From the NCBI GenBank assembly GCA_004835665.1, contig RBKR01000020.1, positions 248,001 to 312,000 of the forward strand: a stretch of DNA of 64,000 nucleotides. The letters run 5' to 3'. Below the pieces are notes generated by a model, which ran no database searches, was not told where the DNA came from, and worked only from the letters and a program-made list of their open reading frames with translations. Every line of letters begins with the position of its first letter. Position 1 is the stretch's first letter. Shown one piece after another: positions 44,009-54,935 of this stretch. Source of the DNA: Phoma sp. XZ068 (Eukaryota > Ascomycota > Dothideomycetes > Pleosporales > Didymellaceae). The position numbers and the translations under genes were made by a program.

Positions 44009-44452
44009 TCATGATCTCGCTACTCGTGGAAGGAATTTTGGCTCCCGTCTCTGCTGTCGTGTCGATACAGTGCTCTGTCGACGTGACTTGCCCATCCCGT
44101 TCCTCCGTCTGATGTGCGCGTCATCTGGCCGTACCGGATCAGATTTCGACCGTTGATGTATCCTTGACGGTGCAGAGACGGGCGTAGATCGTCTGCTCAT
44201 TCCGCTCCTCGACTTCACCGCATCTGTAGAGGCATCCCGTATCGCGTTGGAGAGGTTGTGTAGGGCTGCATGTGCTTTGTCGTCGACTGTATCAGGCTGG
44301 CGCGCAAGATGTTGTGGGGATTTTTGTGACTTCGAGATGGCGGGGTGTGTAGCGGTGTTGATTCTTATGTGAGTGCTAGAAGGGGTGGGAGGTGACACGG
44401 CTGCTGAGGCGGTGGCGCCTATGAGGAGGGTGAGCAGTAGTGTGAACTTCAT
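44009..44452 (-). CDS. Small secreted basic protein, uncharacterised
   Basis: Single exon of 147 residues. The first about 18 residues are a textbook signal peptide (MKFTLLLTLLIGATASA, Ala-x-Ala-like end). The mature part is rich in Ser, Pro, Arg and Thr, strongly basic towards the C-terminus (HIRRRNG, KSRRQS) and has no cysteine. It includes several dibasic sites (RR, KSRR) that Kex2-type proteases could cleave. No family recognised; it could be a small secreted effector-like or peptide-precursor protein. Because composition is simple, a chance open frame is possible, but the clean ATG and signal peptide argue for a gene. Confidence 0.55.
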   Translation of the reverse strand: MKFTLLLTLLIGATASAAVSPPTPSSTHIRINTATHPAISKSQKSPQHLARQPDTVDDKAHAALHNLSNAIRDASTDAVKSRSGMSRRSTPVSAPSRIHQRSKSDPVRPDDAHIRRRNGMGKSRRQSTVSTRQQRREPKFLPRVARS

Positions 44453-45179
44453 GGTGGAGATGGCCTCGTGACTGATTCAATGTAGTGAAGATGCAAGATT
44501 GAGGAGTGTTTGTGGTAAGTACCATCATTCTGCAACGCATTCACGGGTCTTTATACACTGATCAATTCCTTAGAGGTCACCACAGGTAAACAGCATTCGT
44601 ACGTCAGCCTGGTCTCCAGGTCTCGGAGTGATGAGGTGTCTCCGCCAGAACTATCACTGCATTTATCAAGCTTGCCCATATAGGCATAGCGACCACGCGT
44701 GCGTCAGGCAGGTCGTTGATTCAAAACGAAGTGGGTCCTGTCTTACGAACTGGGTGTTCTACAGGCAGTACGTAGTTCCTTGTTCATTCGAAATGCTAGT
44801 GTATCCTAGCATATTATAATATACACCCAACCCGGCATGCCAGCAGTCAACCGTGAAACACCAAAGCTCGCAGCCCGTGGTCGATGTACACGACTGCTGA
44901 AACAATGTCAAACTTGACACGTCATACAAAACGCGGCATGCACTGTTGTTATGGATGACAGGCGTACATGCAAATTATTCTGGAAGAAACAGAATCTTGC
45001 TAATATCAACAGCGGTGTTGTCGATGCAGTCAAAGACAGCTTAAGGTCACGTGCCAACGCGCTAGCGCGCTTTCTACGCGTTCCATGGTTCGCGCGTCGT
45101 CCCTTCCGTCTACAACAAGCGCCACTATACTCAACTGTCACGCAAAGGAGATGCTGCGAAGTCACAACATCCGCGTCCA
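44453..45179. other. Divergent spacer
   Basis: Holds the presumed promoters of the secreted-protein gene and of RDH54. No other feature recognised. Confidence 0.5.
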
Positions 45180-47891
45180 ATGAAGCCATTTAAGCCGTTC
45201 AAACCCTTATCAGTCGCCGGAAGAGTCAACACCCTCAATGGCCCGCCACCACCCAAGAAACGGCGCCTATCAGAGTCCGAAGACGACGAGCCTCTGCTGC
45301 GCGCTCCACCTGCGAATCGAAAGCCAATAATCGACATACACAATCCCACGCCGCCTCTGACCCCGCCAGTAGAGTCTAGCGGCAGCTACTATACCGTGTT
45401 ATGGCGAAAGTTTACCACCAAAAAGAATAAGACGTGGGACGGTGACGGTGTGCTCGCAGTGGCGAACGGCTATGCCGTGCTTACAGATAGTGATTCTGGC
45501 AAGGAGATTGGCAAGGGAGCGTGCAACCGGCCGCTCCTTCCTGGCTCAGCGCTGTCAATTGGCGGCAAAGAAGTTGAGATCGATGGCGTCATGGAGAAGA
45601 AGGACTATCTATCTGGGCGCATATTCATGGGCAAGACACCTGCTACTCCATTGGAGCAGACATCGAAGCGAGTGGAACCTGGGTACAAACCACTATCCGC
45701 AAGCAAGTCACTTCCTATGAGCAAGTCTACGGTGAAAAGGACCCAGTCTTCGAGCAGCACTAAAAGCGCTGTTCCTGAATACACTCCGTCCTCGAACCGG
45801 CAGCAGCTGTTCAAGACACCACTGCTGTCAAATACTGTGCTTCCGCAGCGCAACCCATCGATACCCACAGCTCGTCACGACCCGAACGCGCCGAACGCAC
45901 TAGTCATGAAGCGGCCTACGATAGTACCCAAGGGCAAGCAGGTCGTGGACGTAGTTGTTGATCCCGTTTTAAGCAAACATCTCCGAGATCATCAGCGAGA
46001 AGGCGTGAAGTTCCTCTACGAATGCGTCATGGGCATGCGAAGTGAGGGCGAAGGTGCAATCATGGCTGATGAGATGGGTCTTGGAAAGACACTGCAGACC
46101 ATCACCCTACTGTGGACTCTGCTAAAGCAAAATCCGACCTATGATAGCCCACCAGCTATCAAAAAAGCACTCATCGTATGCCCAGCTGGCTTGGTTGACA
46201 ATTGGAAGCGCGAATTCCGCAAGTGGCTCGGCAACGAGAGGATCGGTGTCTATGTCGCAGATGCAAAGAACAAGAAGATTGCCAACTTCACAATGGGCAA
46301 GGCTTATAACGTCTTAATTATTGGATATGAGATGCTCCGGACCGTACAGGAGGAGCTCAAGAGGGGTGCAGGTGTCGATATCGTGATTGCCGATGAAGGC
46401 CACCGCTTGAAAACCGCGAACAACAAGTCTATGCAAGCGATTCAGTCGCTCAACACTGAAAGACGCATCATCTTGTCAGGAACACCGCTTCAAAACGACT
46501 TGGGTGAGTTTTACACTGCGATCGATTTCGTGAACCCCGGTCTGCTGGGGCAGCGAGCTGCTTTCAAACGTGCATTCGAAGCGCCCATTCTCCGAAGCCG
46601 ACAGCCTGACGCGAGTTCGTCAGATTTGGAGAAGGGTGAGGCACGGTGGCAGGAACTGGTTTCGTTGACCAGCCAGTTCATAATACGGCGTACTGCAGAC
46701 GTGTTATCGAAGTATCTGCCACCGAAGACAGAGCACATCGTCTTTTGCAGGCCAACGAAGGCACAGGCGGAGGCCTACCGCAGCATTCTGAGCTCGCCCC
46801 TGTTTACGGCCGCGTACGGCAACATGGAAATGGCCTTGCAGCTCATTACCATACTGAAGAAAGTCTGCAACAGTCCGTCACTGCTGAAGTCGAAGAAGGA
46901 CAGTGAGGGTAAAGAGTCGGAGATGATAGAATCCATTCTCCCACTTATCCCACCACATATTCTGAACTCACACGCCTCTAGCACCAAGTTGCGTCTGCTC
47001 GACAGCCTTGTGCATCGTCTATACACCACTACGGAGGAGAAGATCGTTATCGTGTCAAACTATACGATGACTCTCGACATGATTGAACGACTGTTGACCT
47101 CATTATCGTACACATACCTGCGTCTGGATGGAAGCACGCCCGCAAGCAAGCGACAGGGCCTTGTCGAGAGATTCAACAAGACACCCAAGGCCGCAAATTT
47201 CGCCTTCCTCCTCTCCGCAAAGTCTGGTGGAGTTGGTCTTAACCTCATCGGCGCATCGCGCATCGTCCTTTTCGATATCGACTGGAACCCTGCTACCGAT
47301 CTGCAGGCCATGGCCCGCATCCACCGAGACGGCCAGAAGCTCCCATGCAAAGTCTATAGGTTCCTTGTGCAAGGCGGTCTCGACGAAAAGATCTACCAGC
47401 GGCAAATCATGAAGATGGGACTCGCCAACGCCGTTGTCGATAACAAACAATCCGCTTCATCGTTCTCGAGAGAAGAGCTGCGCGATCTATTCCGCTTGGA
47501 CGATCGCGAAACATGCCAAACACATGATTTGCTTGGTTGTACCTGCGACTGCAAGGGTGCTCTGGAGGCCAAGCCGGACGGTTCTGTCGATATCGAGGAC
47601 GATGAAGACAGCGATGATGACAAGCCGCTTCTTCCTGGCCTGAGGAAGGCGAGTGAAGTCAATATTGAAGAGCAGGAGGCGGAGATGGAGAGTCGCCGCA
47701 AGGCTAAGATGCCGAAGCTGAGGATGCTGATGGAGTACCGGCACATTGACACGAAGCACCTGCATGAAGATGGAGAGAACGGTGTGGATGTAGAGGAGCT
47801 GGCTGTTGCAATCGACGACGATGTGTTTTTCGAGACACTCAAGCAGAGTGAGACGAATGTCGGGTTCTTGCTGACGAAATCTAGTTCCTAG
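45180..47891 (+). CDS. RDH54: RAD54-family DNA translocase RDH54/TID1
   Basis: Single exon of 903 residues, the usual length for fungal Rdh54. The N-terminal part has the Rdh54-specific YYTVLWRKFTTKKNKTWDGDGV module and a Ser/Lys-rich linker. The SWI2/SNF2 motor follows: motif I DEMGLGKT (about 298-305), the DEGH box (about 405-408) that marks the RAD54 subgroup, SGTPLQND, and in the second lobe LRLDGSTPASKRQ, SAKSGGVGLNLIGASR and ARIHRDGQK. Near the C-terminus are a Cys/His cluster (CQTHDLLGCTCDC) and an acidic stretch. The protein translocates on DNA and remodels Rad51 and Dmc1 filaments during homologous recombination and meiosis. The start ATG at 45180 gives MKPFKPFKPL, a common beginning in this family. 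No introns. Confidence 0.94.
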   Translation: MKPFKPFKPLSVAGRVNTLNGPPPPKKRRLSESEDDEPLLRAPPANRKPIIDIHNPTPPLTPPVESSGSYYTVLWRKFTTKKNKTWDGDGVLAVANGYAVLTDSDSGKEIGKGACNRPLLPGSALSIGGKEVEIDGVMEKKDYLSGRIFMGKTPATPLEQTSKRVEPGYKPLSASKSLPMSKSTVKRTQSSSSTKSAVPEYTPSSNRQQLFKTPLLSNTVLPQRNPSIPTARHDPNAPNALVMKRPTIVPKGKQVVDVVVDPVLSKHLRDHQREGVKFLYECVMGMRSEGEGAIMADEMGLGKTLQTITLLWTLLKQNPTYDSPPAIKKALIVCPAGLVDNWKREFRKWLGNERIGVYVADAKNKKIANFTMGKAYNVLIIGYEMLRTVQEELKRGAGVDIVIADEGHRLKTANNKSMQAIQSLNTERRIILSGTPLQNDLGEFYTAIDFVNPGLLGQRAAFKRAFEAPILRSRQPDASSSDLEKGEARWQELVSLTSQFIIRRTADVLSKYLPPKTEHIVFCRPTKAQAEAYRSILSSPLFTAAYGNMEMALQLITILKKVCNSPSLLKSKKDSEGKESEMIESILPLIPPHILNSHASSTKLRLLDSLVHRLYTTTEEKIVIVSNYTMTLDMIERLLTSLSYTYLRLDGSTPASKRQGLVERFNKTPKAANFAFLLSAKSGGVGLNLIGASRIVLFDIDWNPATDLQAMARIHRDGQKLPCKVYRFLVQGGLDEKIYQRQIMKMGLANAVVDNKQSASSFSREELRDLFRLDDRETCQTHDLLGCTCDCKGALEAKPDGSVDIEDDEDSDDDKPLLPGLRKASEVNIEEQEAEMESRRKAKMPKLRMLMEYRHIDTKHLHEDGENGVDVEELAVAIDDDVFFETLKQSETNVGFLLTKSSS

Positions 47892-48582
47892 ATGAGAGCA
47901 CAAGGAAGAGTAAGAAGCATTGCATAGCGTTGGCGTTTTGGGGTTACTAGCACCAAGTGCAAAGGCACATGGACATACAGCTGACAGAAGCGAAAGGTAG
48001 CATTATGTGAGCAAGATATCCTAGACATGCATAGATATATTAAGTGCGTATTATCAAGCAAATATATATCTCTGAAGATATCTGCCCTATTGACGACACA
48101 GGTGCATTCACTGTTGAATTTGATACATGCATTCCTATTGAGTACCTCCAATTGCAGAGTGCTGCAAGCTTTAGAGCTGTAAAACAAGATTACAACAACA
48201 TTTAGTTGGATGTCAGGAAAGCTAAGCATGAGCAGGTACATGAATACCAGATGTAGATGTGTGAGTGGAGGGGAGTATGAGATGAGAAAGGCACAACAAC
48301 CTTTATCGGGAGTGCACCACGGCCGTTGCGGCACAGCGCCCACAAACAAGGAAGCACTTTAGACACTTTGACTAGCTGTGGATTGCAAAGGTACATCCTA
48401 TCAGCAGAGCTTCGGCTATGCAGCCACTGGTGCCTTGGCTTGCCTTCAGCTCTCAGCCATGCCATGCTTCGAAGCGAAGCGTTAGTAAGCCGGCTTCCAT
48501 TGGTAAAAGGCTACAATGAGATATGGATACAGGTGTATGCACATAAGATCTCTGCATCGGTCGTCTCACAACAAATGCACCA
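47892..48582. other. Spacer, AT-rich in its centre
   Basis: Between RDH54 and the next plus-strand gene. The middle (48000-48200) is AT-rich with TATATAT-type tracts, consistent with 3' UTR and promoter. No gene recognised. Confidence 0.5.
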
Positions 48583-49377
48583 ATGGTCGGTCGGAAGCAC
48601 TACCACAAAAACGATCTCGAACATCACGAATCTTCACAGACTCGTCGTAACCGTCACTCCCAAAGTCGATCAGACCATGCAGGGGATTCACCAACCTCCA
48701 AAACGCAGCGCATTAATAATAGGGTGCAAGCATCCAGCCCTAGCTTGTCTCCTCACCTCGATTATTTTCTCAAAGTCTTCGGCTTCGCTACAGCCGTTAC
48801 TTTTGGCATCTGGGCACCAGTCTCGTTCTACATCACGTCCAAATGGAATAACGACAACGATGCAGTACAGAGGGCTCTTCTGTCCCAGGTCGCCGCAATC
48901 GGAACGCATGTATCCACAGCTGCCGCAGCGCACGTAACTCCAAATGCCATCGATGTGAGCAGTCTGGACATGCGGTTGAGAAATCTGGAAGTGCTTGGGG
49001 CATTGCAGTATTGCGAAGGGAAAGCAGATAGTATCATGGTCTGTAAGCAGCTCACCGCAAGTGTGAACTACGTGGCTCTCATTTCAAGTCTTGGGTCGCT
49101 CTCGACGAGCGGGATGAGTACTACGTATACTCCGACACCTGTTTCTTCTATTTTCCCTCCTCCTTCTCCTGTATCCTCTTCTTTGTTGATTCAAGGGACT
49201 ACATCGCTTTCTCCTACGTCTGGGTCTGTGGGTTATCCACCTCTACCAGATATCATGGAGCAGAGGACGCGGTCTTTGGGCAAGACAGTAGCGTATGTTT
49301 GTGGTATCATTTTTCTCTCGATACTAGTATCTGGTTTCGTGTTGTGGGTACTGTGTATCAAGAAATCTGCAAAATGA
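48583..49377 (+). CDS. Two-helix membrane protein, uncharacterised
   Basis: Single exon of 264 residues. The N-terminal about 58 residues are hydrophilic and rich in His, Arg, Ser and Gln. A first hydrophobic helix lies near 62-84 (VFGFATAVTFGIWAPVSFYI). The middle includes a short SSLDMRLRNLEVLGALQYCEG helix and a Ser/Thr/Pro-rich stretch that could be glycosylated. A second helix lies at 235-258 (TVAYVCGIIFLSILVSGFVLW), followed by a short basic tail. This arrangement suggests a membrane protein with both ends on the same side and a luminal or extracellular loop between. No family recognised. Confidence 0.65.
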   Translation: MVGRKHYHKNDLEHHESSQTRRNRHSQSRSDHAGDSPTSKTQRINNRVQASSPSLSPHLDYFLKVFGFATAVTFGIWAPVSFYITSKWNNDNDAVQRALLSQVAAIGTHVSTAAAAHVTPNAIDVSSLDMRLRNLEVLGALQYCEGKADSIMVCKQLTASVNYVALISSLGSLSTSGMSTTYTPTPVSSIFPPPSPVSSSLLIQGTTSLSPTSGSVGYPPLPDIMEQRTRSLGKTVAYVCGIIFLSILVSGFVLWVLCIKKSAK

Positions 49378-49978
49378 GATTGGCGATGCCATACTTGCGG
49401 GTCAGGCGAGTAGAGCATTTCTATTCGAACAGATTGCACAAAAATAGATGTTGATCTTTCTTGGCTAGGGAACCGATGTGAGTTCGATCACACAGAGAAT
49501 ATGAGGGTGGGGAATGGCACGAACAGGGATTTAAGTGTGGATTGGTGCAACATTCAGATGCAGTAATGAGAAAGCAAGGGCGCTAGAAAGGTTCAATAAT
49601 AAACTTCTGATCAAGTACATACTTAGCACCGCATGTTGGCATTATGAGGTCTGCATGGCACCTTGGGAATATGCACCGATTCCAATGACTAATATCAAGA
49701 TGATACCAGGATCGTAGAAATTAAGCTGAGTAAGCTGAAAGTAGTATGAGGTATGCTGACCATGGGAATGTTAAAAGGCCATGTAACATTGGTGCTGCAG
49801 GGACTTCCCAAAGCAGTTGGGTGGATACTGATTACCGTGCTACTCAACAATGGTACGAGAAATGAAAGGTGAAGTCTCAGAAAGGTGACCAAAACAAGTG
49901 TTGGAATAGAAGTAGGAACGAAAAAGTATCCAAAACGTAATAAATGCACTAAAACGCATGCAGCTCAAACGAGCGCTT
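49378..49978. other. Convergent spacer
   Basis: Non-coding space between two convergent genes. It contains short frames only and nothing I can name. Confidence 0.5.
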
Positions 49979-51246
49979 TCACAACCACAACGAAGAAAAG
50001 CTAATGCTTCCACGTGGCCCATTGCCAACAGTAGGGCCCCACCAGCCACGGTCCCTTGGCTCGTACAATACCTCGACGTTGATCTTGGCGCTAGAATTGT
50101 AGCCAGCTCCAGCGTGATCGTCCACATACACCTCGCACGTGCCATCATACTTGAAGAAAATCGCATTCGAATACGTAGCCGCCTTAGAGCAGCAAGCCGT
50201 TGCGTTGGTGCTTTCGCTCCAGTCAGTGCGGATGATGGTGTAGTTCTTGCTGTACCAGTCGTCGGCAAGGTTGTTAATCGGGAAACCTTTGTATGTGTCG
50301 ATGATGTTATCTGTAGCACAGGCAGCGTAGACTGTGGTTTTGGATGCTGGGTATTCAGTTGTTGTAGTCTGGTGTAAAGTTAGTCAGGCTTGTTAGGTCT
50401 GTTGACATTATGGAAAGAACTTACAGTCTCCCAATTTGTGCGAGTTTCAGTAAACCAGGAGCGAGACTCAAGAGCAGACGCCCACGAAAAAGTGTATGGG
50501 GTTTCTGTAGGCGAAATCTTGGTGGTCACAGTCGTTGAAGTGGTTTCGGTCGCCACGTATGTAGTGCGTGTGTATGTAGGGGGCGACACATACAACTTGG
50601 ACGATGTAGTACCGGAGTCGTAGATATTGATTAGGGTGACCAAACACTCGACCTTTGACGCCACGCCAGGCTGTGGAGCGTCGGGAAGATCAGGTTCTTG
50701 CTGCGATCCAGACTCATCTTGCCAGTAGGCATCCTCCACACTCCAGTTGTCTCGGTCAGCCCAGTCGTCGACGTGCTGTGTAGCTTCCGGGTAGTCCGCT
50801 GCGACTGGAGTGAATCCAGCCTGTGTGGGGACCGTGGACGTCTCGAACACAGACTTGGTGATAGTGGCTGTTGAAGAGATGGTCTCGGTCGTTGTCAAAT
50901 AATTTGTCCAGGTGTACGTATCGGTGTAAACAGTCTTAGTCAAGTTGTTAGGGGCTGTTACAAATTCCGTGTAAGTCGATGTGGCAGACACGCTCGTAGT
51001 AAATGGCTTCGGTGTCAAGAGCTCCGTTTTCATTCTGTATGCATATGAGGTACTCGTGAAGAAATTGGTGGTCGGGCCCCATGGCGGCGACGAAGCTGCG
51101 TATTTGGTTCCGCATCGAGAAACCGTGGAAACTTCCGCAGGAACCTCTTGTGGCCAGCCCCAGCCGCCTCCAATGCGCGTGTCTGATATCATAGCTCCTA
51201 GGCTGGCCACTGCGGCCGCGGTTGTGTTCATTGCCATTGCCCTCAT
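49979..51246 (-). CDS. Thr/Ser-rich secreted or wall protein with C-terminal Cys module
   Basis: Two exons, 50425-51246 and 49979-50368, joined in phase across a 56-bp intron, give 403 residues. A modestly hydrophobic start (MRAMAMNTTAAAVASLGAM) may be a signal peptide, though it is weak and the start is uncertain. Residues of about 45-275 are dominated by Thr, Ser, Tyr and Val, with many TxT and sequon-like NLT or NWS sites, as in O-mannosylated wall proteins. The second exon encodes a compact unit with YAACATDNII, NYTII, CCSKAATYSNAIFFKYDGTC and VYVDD, which resembles the cysteine pattern of fungal PAN/apple-like modules. Function is probably extracellular (wall or adhesion); this is inference. 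Confidence 0.65.
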
Positions 51247-52386
51247 CTTGGATTGAGCTTTTGTGTTGCTTCAGTGGTGGTAGGGTGGGTGCTGGTCCTT
51301 CTCCACCCTGAGCAGGCAACAAGCTTTATATGCTTCCCTGTTTGAAACATCGTTACAGCAGATATTCTTGTGTCCCATAGGAGCCTCGAAGATTAAACGT
51401 AGAATGGCTACAAGATGTTGATGGAATGTGAGTTTGAAAGCAAGGTTGAAGTGGCAAAAATGAATTCAATATCGAGTACAAGAAGTGACTACCCAGCTAG
51501 GCAAGTGGAGACGAAGTAGTCTGTACTAATCCTCGGCACAGCAGCCGCAACTACGCGGGGTCAACATATCATGGGGAGCTTGGCGTAGTGCTACCAGAGC
51601 GTGTGATCCTTTCCCTCCAGTGGCCCAATGCTAGGGCGTCTTCTACGTGTCAGCTCACACCAGACTCGGGCCTCGTATTTGGAAATGAGAAAGCGCGTTA
51701 GTGACCTAAATTTGTATACGCGACCATGTTGTTATACTATACTTAGCTCCACGGAGAATGCATGGCAAACGGTACCGCGCAGGTGAGGGAGAAAAAGCTT
51801 CAATTCTCATAAGCAGTGTGTCAGATGGCCGTCTGGAGTAGTATGGGGTGCAATCTGATGTCTTTGCAGGAATTTAAAGCTGACTTCTCGTTAGCAGTGG
51901 GAAGTTCGTTGTGATGGTTGACGCGTGAAAGACGCGTGAGTTCGGATGTTTTCCGAACCCTGCAGAAGAGGGCCCCACTTTCACACCTTGTACGACATCA
52001 CACTACAAAACGTAACTCTGATTTCATTTCTTGAGGCAACAAAGACAACAATTCTCATCTGTAATCAGAATCGGTACAGAACCGGGAAGTACTGGTGGGG
52101 TCTGTACAGAAACAGAAGCGAGATTTTTGAGCACGAGACAAGGCCTACTTGATCATATCTAGGATTTGATAGGGTGGTTGAGCTAGACGACCATTAGTGT
52201 ATAGCCTGAGTATCTTTGTTGGCAGTGAAGTTCGCGGGCGTATCCTCAGCTCAAACGCGTTCGCTAGTAGAACATACGCGCATCCGCTGGGTGGTGTAAT
52301 CACACATAATAATAGCAGTCATCAGCACGCTCCATCTATTCCGGGTGGCTACGATGTCACTCTCGTGCTGCCGTCTCGACCTGTAC
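51247..52386. other. Spacer between secreted-protein and transporter genes
   Basis: About 1.1 kb: 5' flank of the secreted protein on the left and 3' flank of the transporter on the right. No gene, repeat or RNA recognised. Confidence 0.45.
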
Positions 52387-54125
52387 TTACTCGCCCTCCA
52401 ACCTTTCATCACCCATATCCAACTTCTCATCGATATGCGCCTCTTGCGCGTGCTGTCCCGACACGACCGTCCGTCCGCCCTTGCTCGAATAGACACCACC
52501 AGTAAAGCCACCCTTGGCAAAGAGCAAGGGGATGTCCTCAAGAGTGATGCCCTTAGTCTCGGGGTAGAAGAAGTATACCATGGGAATAAAGATGGTGTTG
52601 AGAACAATATATATGATGAACGTGCGCCATCCAATGTTTGCTTGAAACAGTTAGCTGATGTCATGGCTAATCGAACATGTGAACACCTACCAAAAGCAAT
52701 AGGCGTGATCTTCACCACGACAAATACAAACATCCAGTTCCATCCACTGGCAATAGCCTGCATCTTCGTCCTCGTCCTGGTCGTCGCGATCTCGGACGGA
52801 TAGAACCACGGTACTGGCAGCCATCCCACTCCAATGATCAGCTGGAACAGGAAGATGAAAGCTGTGGCGGCATAGCCACGACTTGTAGGTACCACACCAT
52901 CGACAGTCTTGGACAGTAGGATAGTGACGCATATGAAGCACATGCACAGTCCGGCTGTGCAGCCCATGAGAAGCGAACGCCGGCCGAATCGATCCATGAG
53001 GAAGATTGGGATGGCGGAGCCGACGAGATATGTGCATTGAGCGGCACCACCGAGGATAAGGGAGAGTTGGCGGTCGATACCCATGCTGTCCTGTAAGATT
53101 ACGGGGAGGTAGTAGTTGATCCTAGAAGGTAGTCAGTCATAAGAAAATCTCGTAGATCTGTACAGGGCTCTTACATGTTGGACCCGGTGAACTGCTGCCC
53201 CATCTGAATACTGATGACGATGAGCAGTCGTCGAAGATTCTGTACCTCGCCCCACGAGAAAAGCTCCTTGAAGCGGAACGGTCCATCCTTGTGCTCTTCA
53301 TCCAAGCCTGATTTAATATCGAGAATGGTCGCATTGACAGTAGGGTCATTAAGTGGTTTGCCCTCGAGAGCAGCGGTGACTTCCCGTGCCTCCTCATACC
53401 GGTCGTGAGCGACGAGCCAGCGCGGCGTTTCGGGTAGTCCGATGATCTGGAGAACGAGGAGGATCGCAAAAACAGCTTGGAAGGCAAGAGGAAAGCGCCA
53501 TTGGAATGAGGTGTTTGAGAAATTAGTGCCGTAATCCAGCCTTTACTATGTCAGTCAAAGAAACATTTAATCCGGCCATATGCTTACCAGTACGCAATGA
53601 CGACTCCAAGAATCGTCACTGTTCCTTGTAGGGTTAAGAGGGCACCCCGATAGCTTGGCGGAGCACACTCTGTCAGATATACAGGTGCTGTGCTTGAATT
53701 CATACCGTTTCCGATTCCGGTGACAATTCGACCTGTAATGAGTTGGGCAATCGTAGTCGAGCAGCCCAGCAGCAAAGCACCGACAATCATGATAGCGCCA
53801 CCAGTCATGAGCATGGTGCGACGACCGAATCGCTCTCCAACAAAGTAGGTGATGATGGATCCCACGACGCAGCCAATGTCGTATAGGGCTGTGATGTTAC
53901 CCTGCATATCAGGATCGGGGTTGTTGAAGTAGCGACCGAATGGATTATCAGCTCCAATGATTCCACCCATGACACCTGGATCATTTAGTGGCGCTTCAAG
54001 AGAAAAACGGGTTGTATAATGGAAGTACCTTGATCGAAACCCAGTAACAAGAAGGCCTGACATGACGCCGCTGTCACAGCAAAGACGAGCGCCTTGCCAC
54101 GGAAGGAGTGTTTCCAGAGCTTCAT
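52387..54125 (-). CDS. MFS sugar transporter (hexose/quinate-type)
   Basis: Five exons (54029-54125, 53588-53975, 53175-53540, 52691-53121 and 52387-52640) joined by introns of 47 to 53 bp give 511 residues, standard for the sugar porter family (twelve helices). Motifs in order: FLLLGFDQGVMGG in helix 1, YFVGERFGRR in the loop after helix 2, GRIVTGIGNGMNSSTAPVYLTECAP in helix 4, GLPETPRWLV at the end of helix 6, INYYLPVILQ in helix 7, DRFGRRSLL in the 8-9 loop, and YFFYPETKGITLED (PETKG) after helix 12. It sits in the plasma membrane and imports a monosaccharide by proton symport; which sugar is unknown. The frame switches exactly at each intron, so the joined model is well supported. GH128, further right, is not co-transcribed but could feed such a carrier. 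Confidence 0.92.
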
Positions 54126-54935
54126 GATATTCCACAGCAGTTGTGTCTGTGTGGACTCAAAACAGAATAGAACATGAGGATGTTGATCCACCTTTATACG
54201 CTCGCGTGGAGACTTCCGCCTCCACGTGAAGTCACCTCGGCGAAGGATTGCCGCGATGCATGTTAGTCGACCCCAGATTCAGGGTCTCCATCCGCATTCT
54301 CCACGATAGTGTTCGGTGGGCTTTCAACCGAATTGCGCTGATCACTACGATTATGGGGAGACGACGTTGCAGTCTTATGTATGGCTTGATGGTGTAGCAT
54401 CTAAGTGCGGAATACTAGACTAGGCGGGGAAAGAACTCCGGGAAATCCGCTGTGCGGGGAAGTGCGGATGTCGCCTTGTTGAAATGCTTCTTCAGGAGGA
54501 ATCTTGTTTAACTGCAGGGTTATTTAAACACCCAATGCACCTTGAGTGGTTGACTAACCTGGCTTAACCTACTATAATTTTGCCTTTCAATGTGGTGGCC
54601 TCCGAGAGTGCACGGGAACGGTTACAGAGCATTTTGGTACGTGGACGTCAACACTTAACATAGAGCCTGATTATTGTGCTACACGAACGTGATGTTGGCG
54701 TTACTTTCCTATCACAATGGTGTTGAAGTTAGTGATGTGTGAAGGACCGACTCTGTCAGCATGCACACCAGACCCCATCTCAAGTCCAGATATGTTCGCA
54801 ATCCCAATTGTAGTATCTATTCGGAGCACAACGTTGAGCAATAACTGCGTAGTATGCGATTCAGCTAAGCTAAGAAATCAAGGGTATCTGCGGTATAACG
54901 CTCAAAAGCAGTCACAAATCGATCTAAGTAGATAA
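54126..54935. other. Spacer between transporter and GH128
   Basis: Promoter side of the transporter and 3' flank of the GH128 gene. No other feature recognised. Confidence 0.5.
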
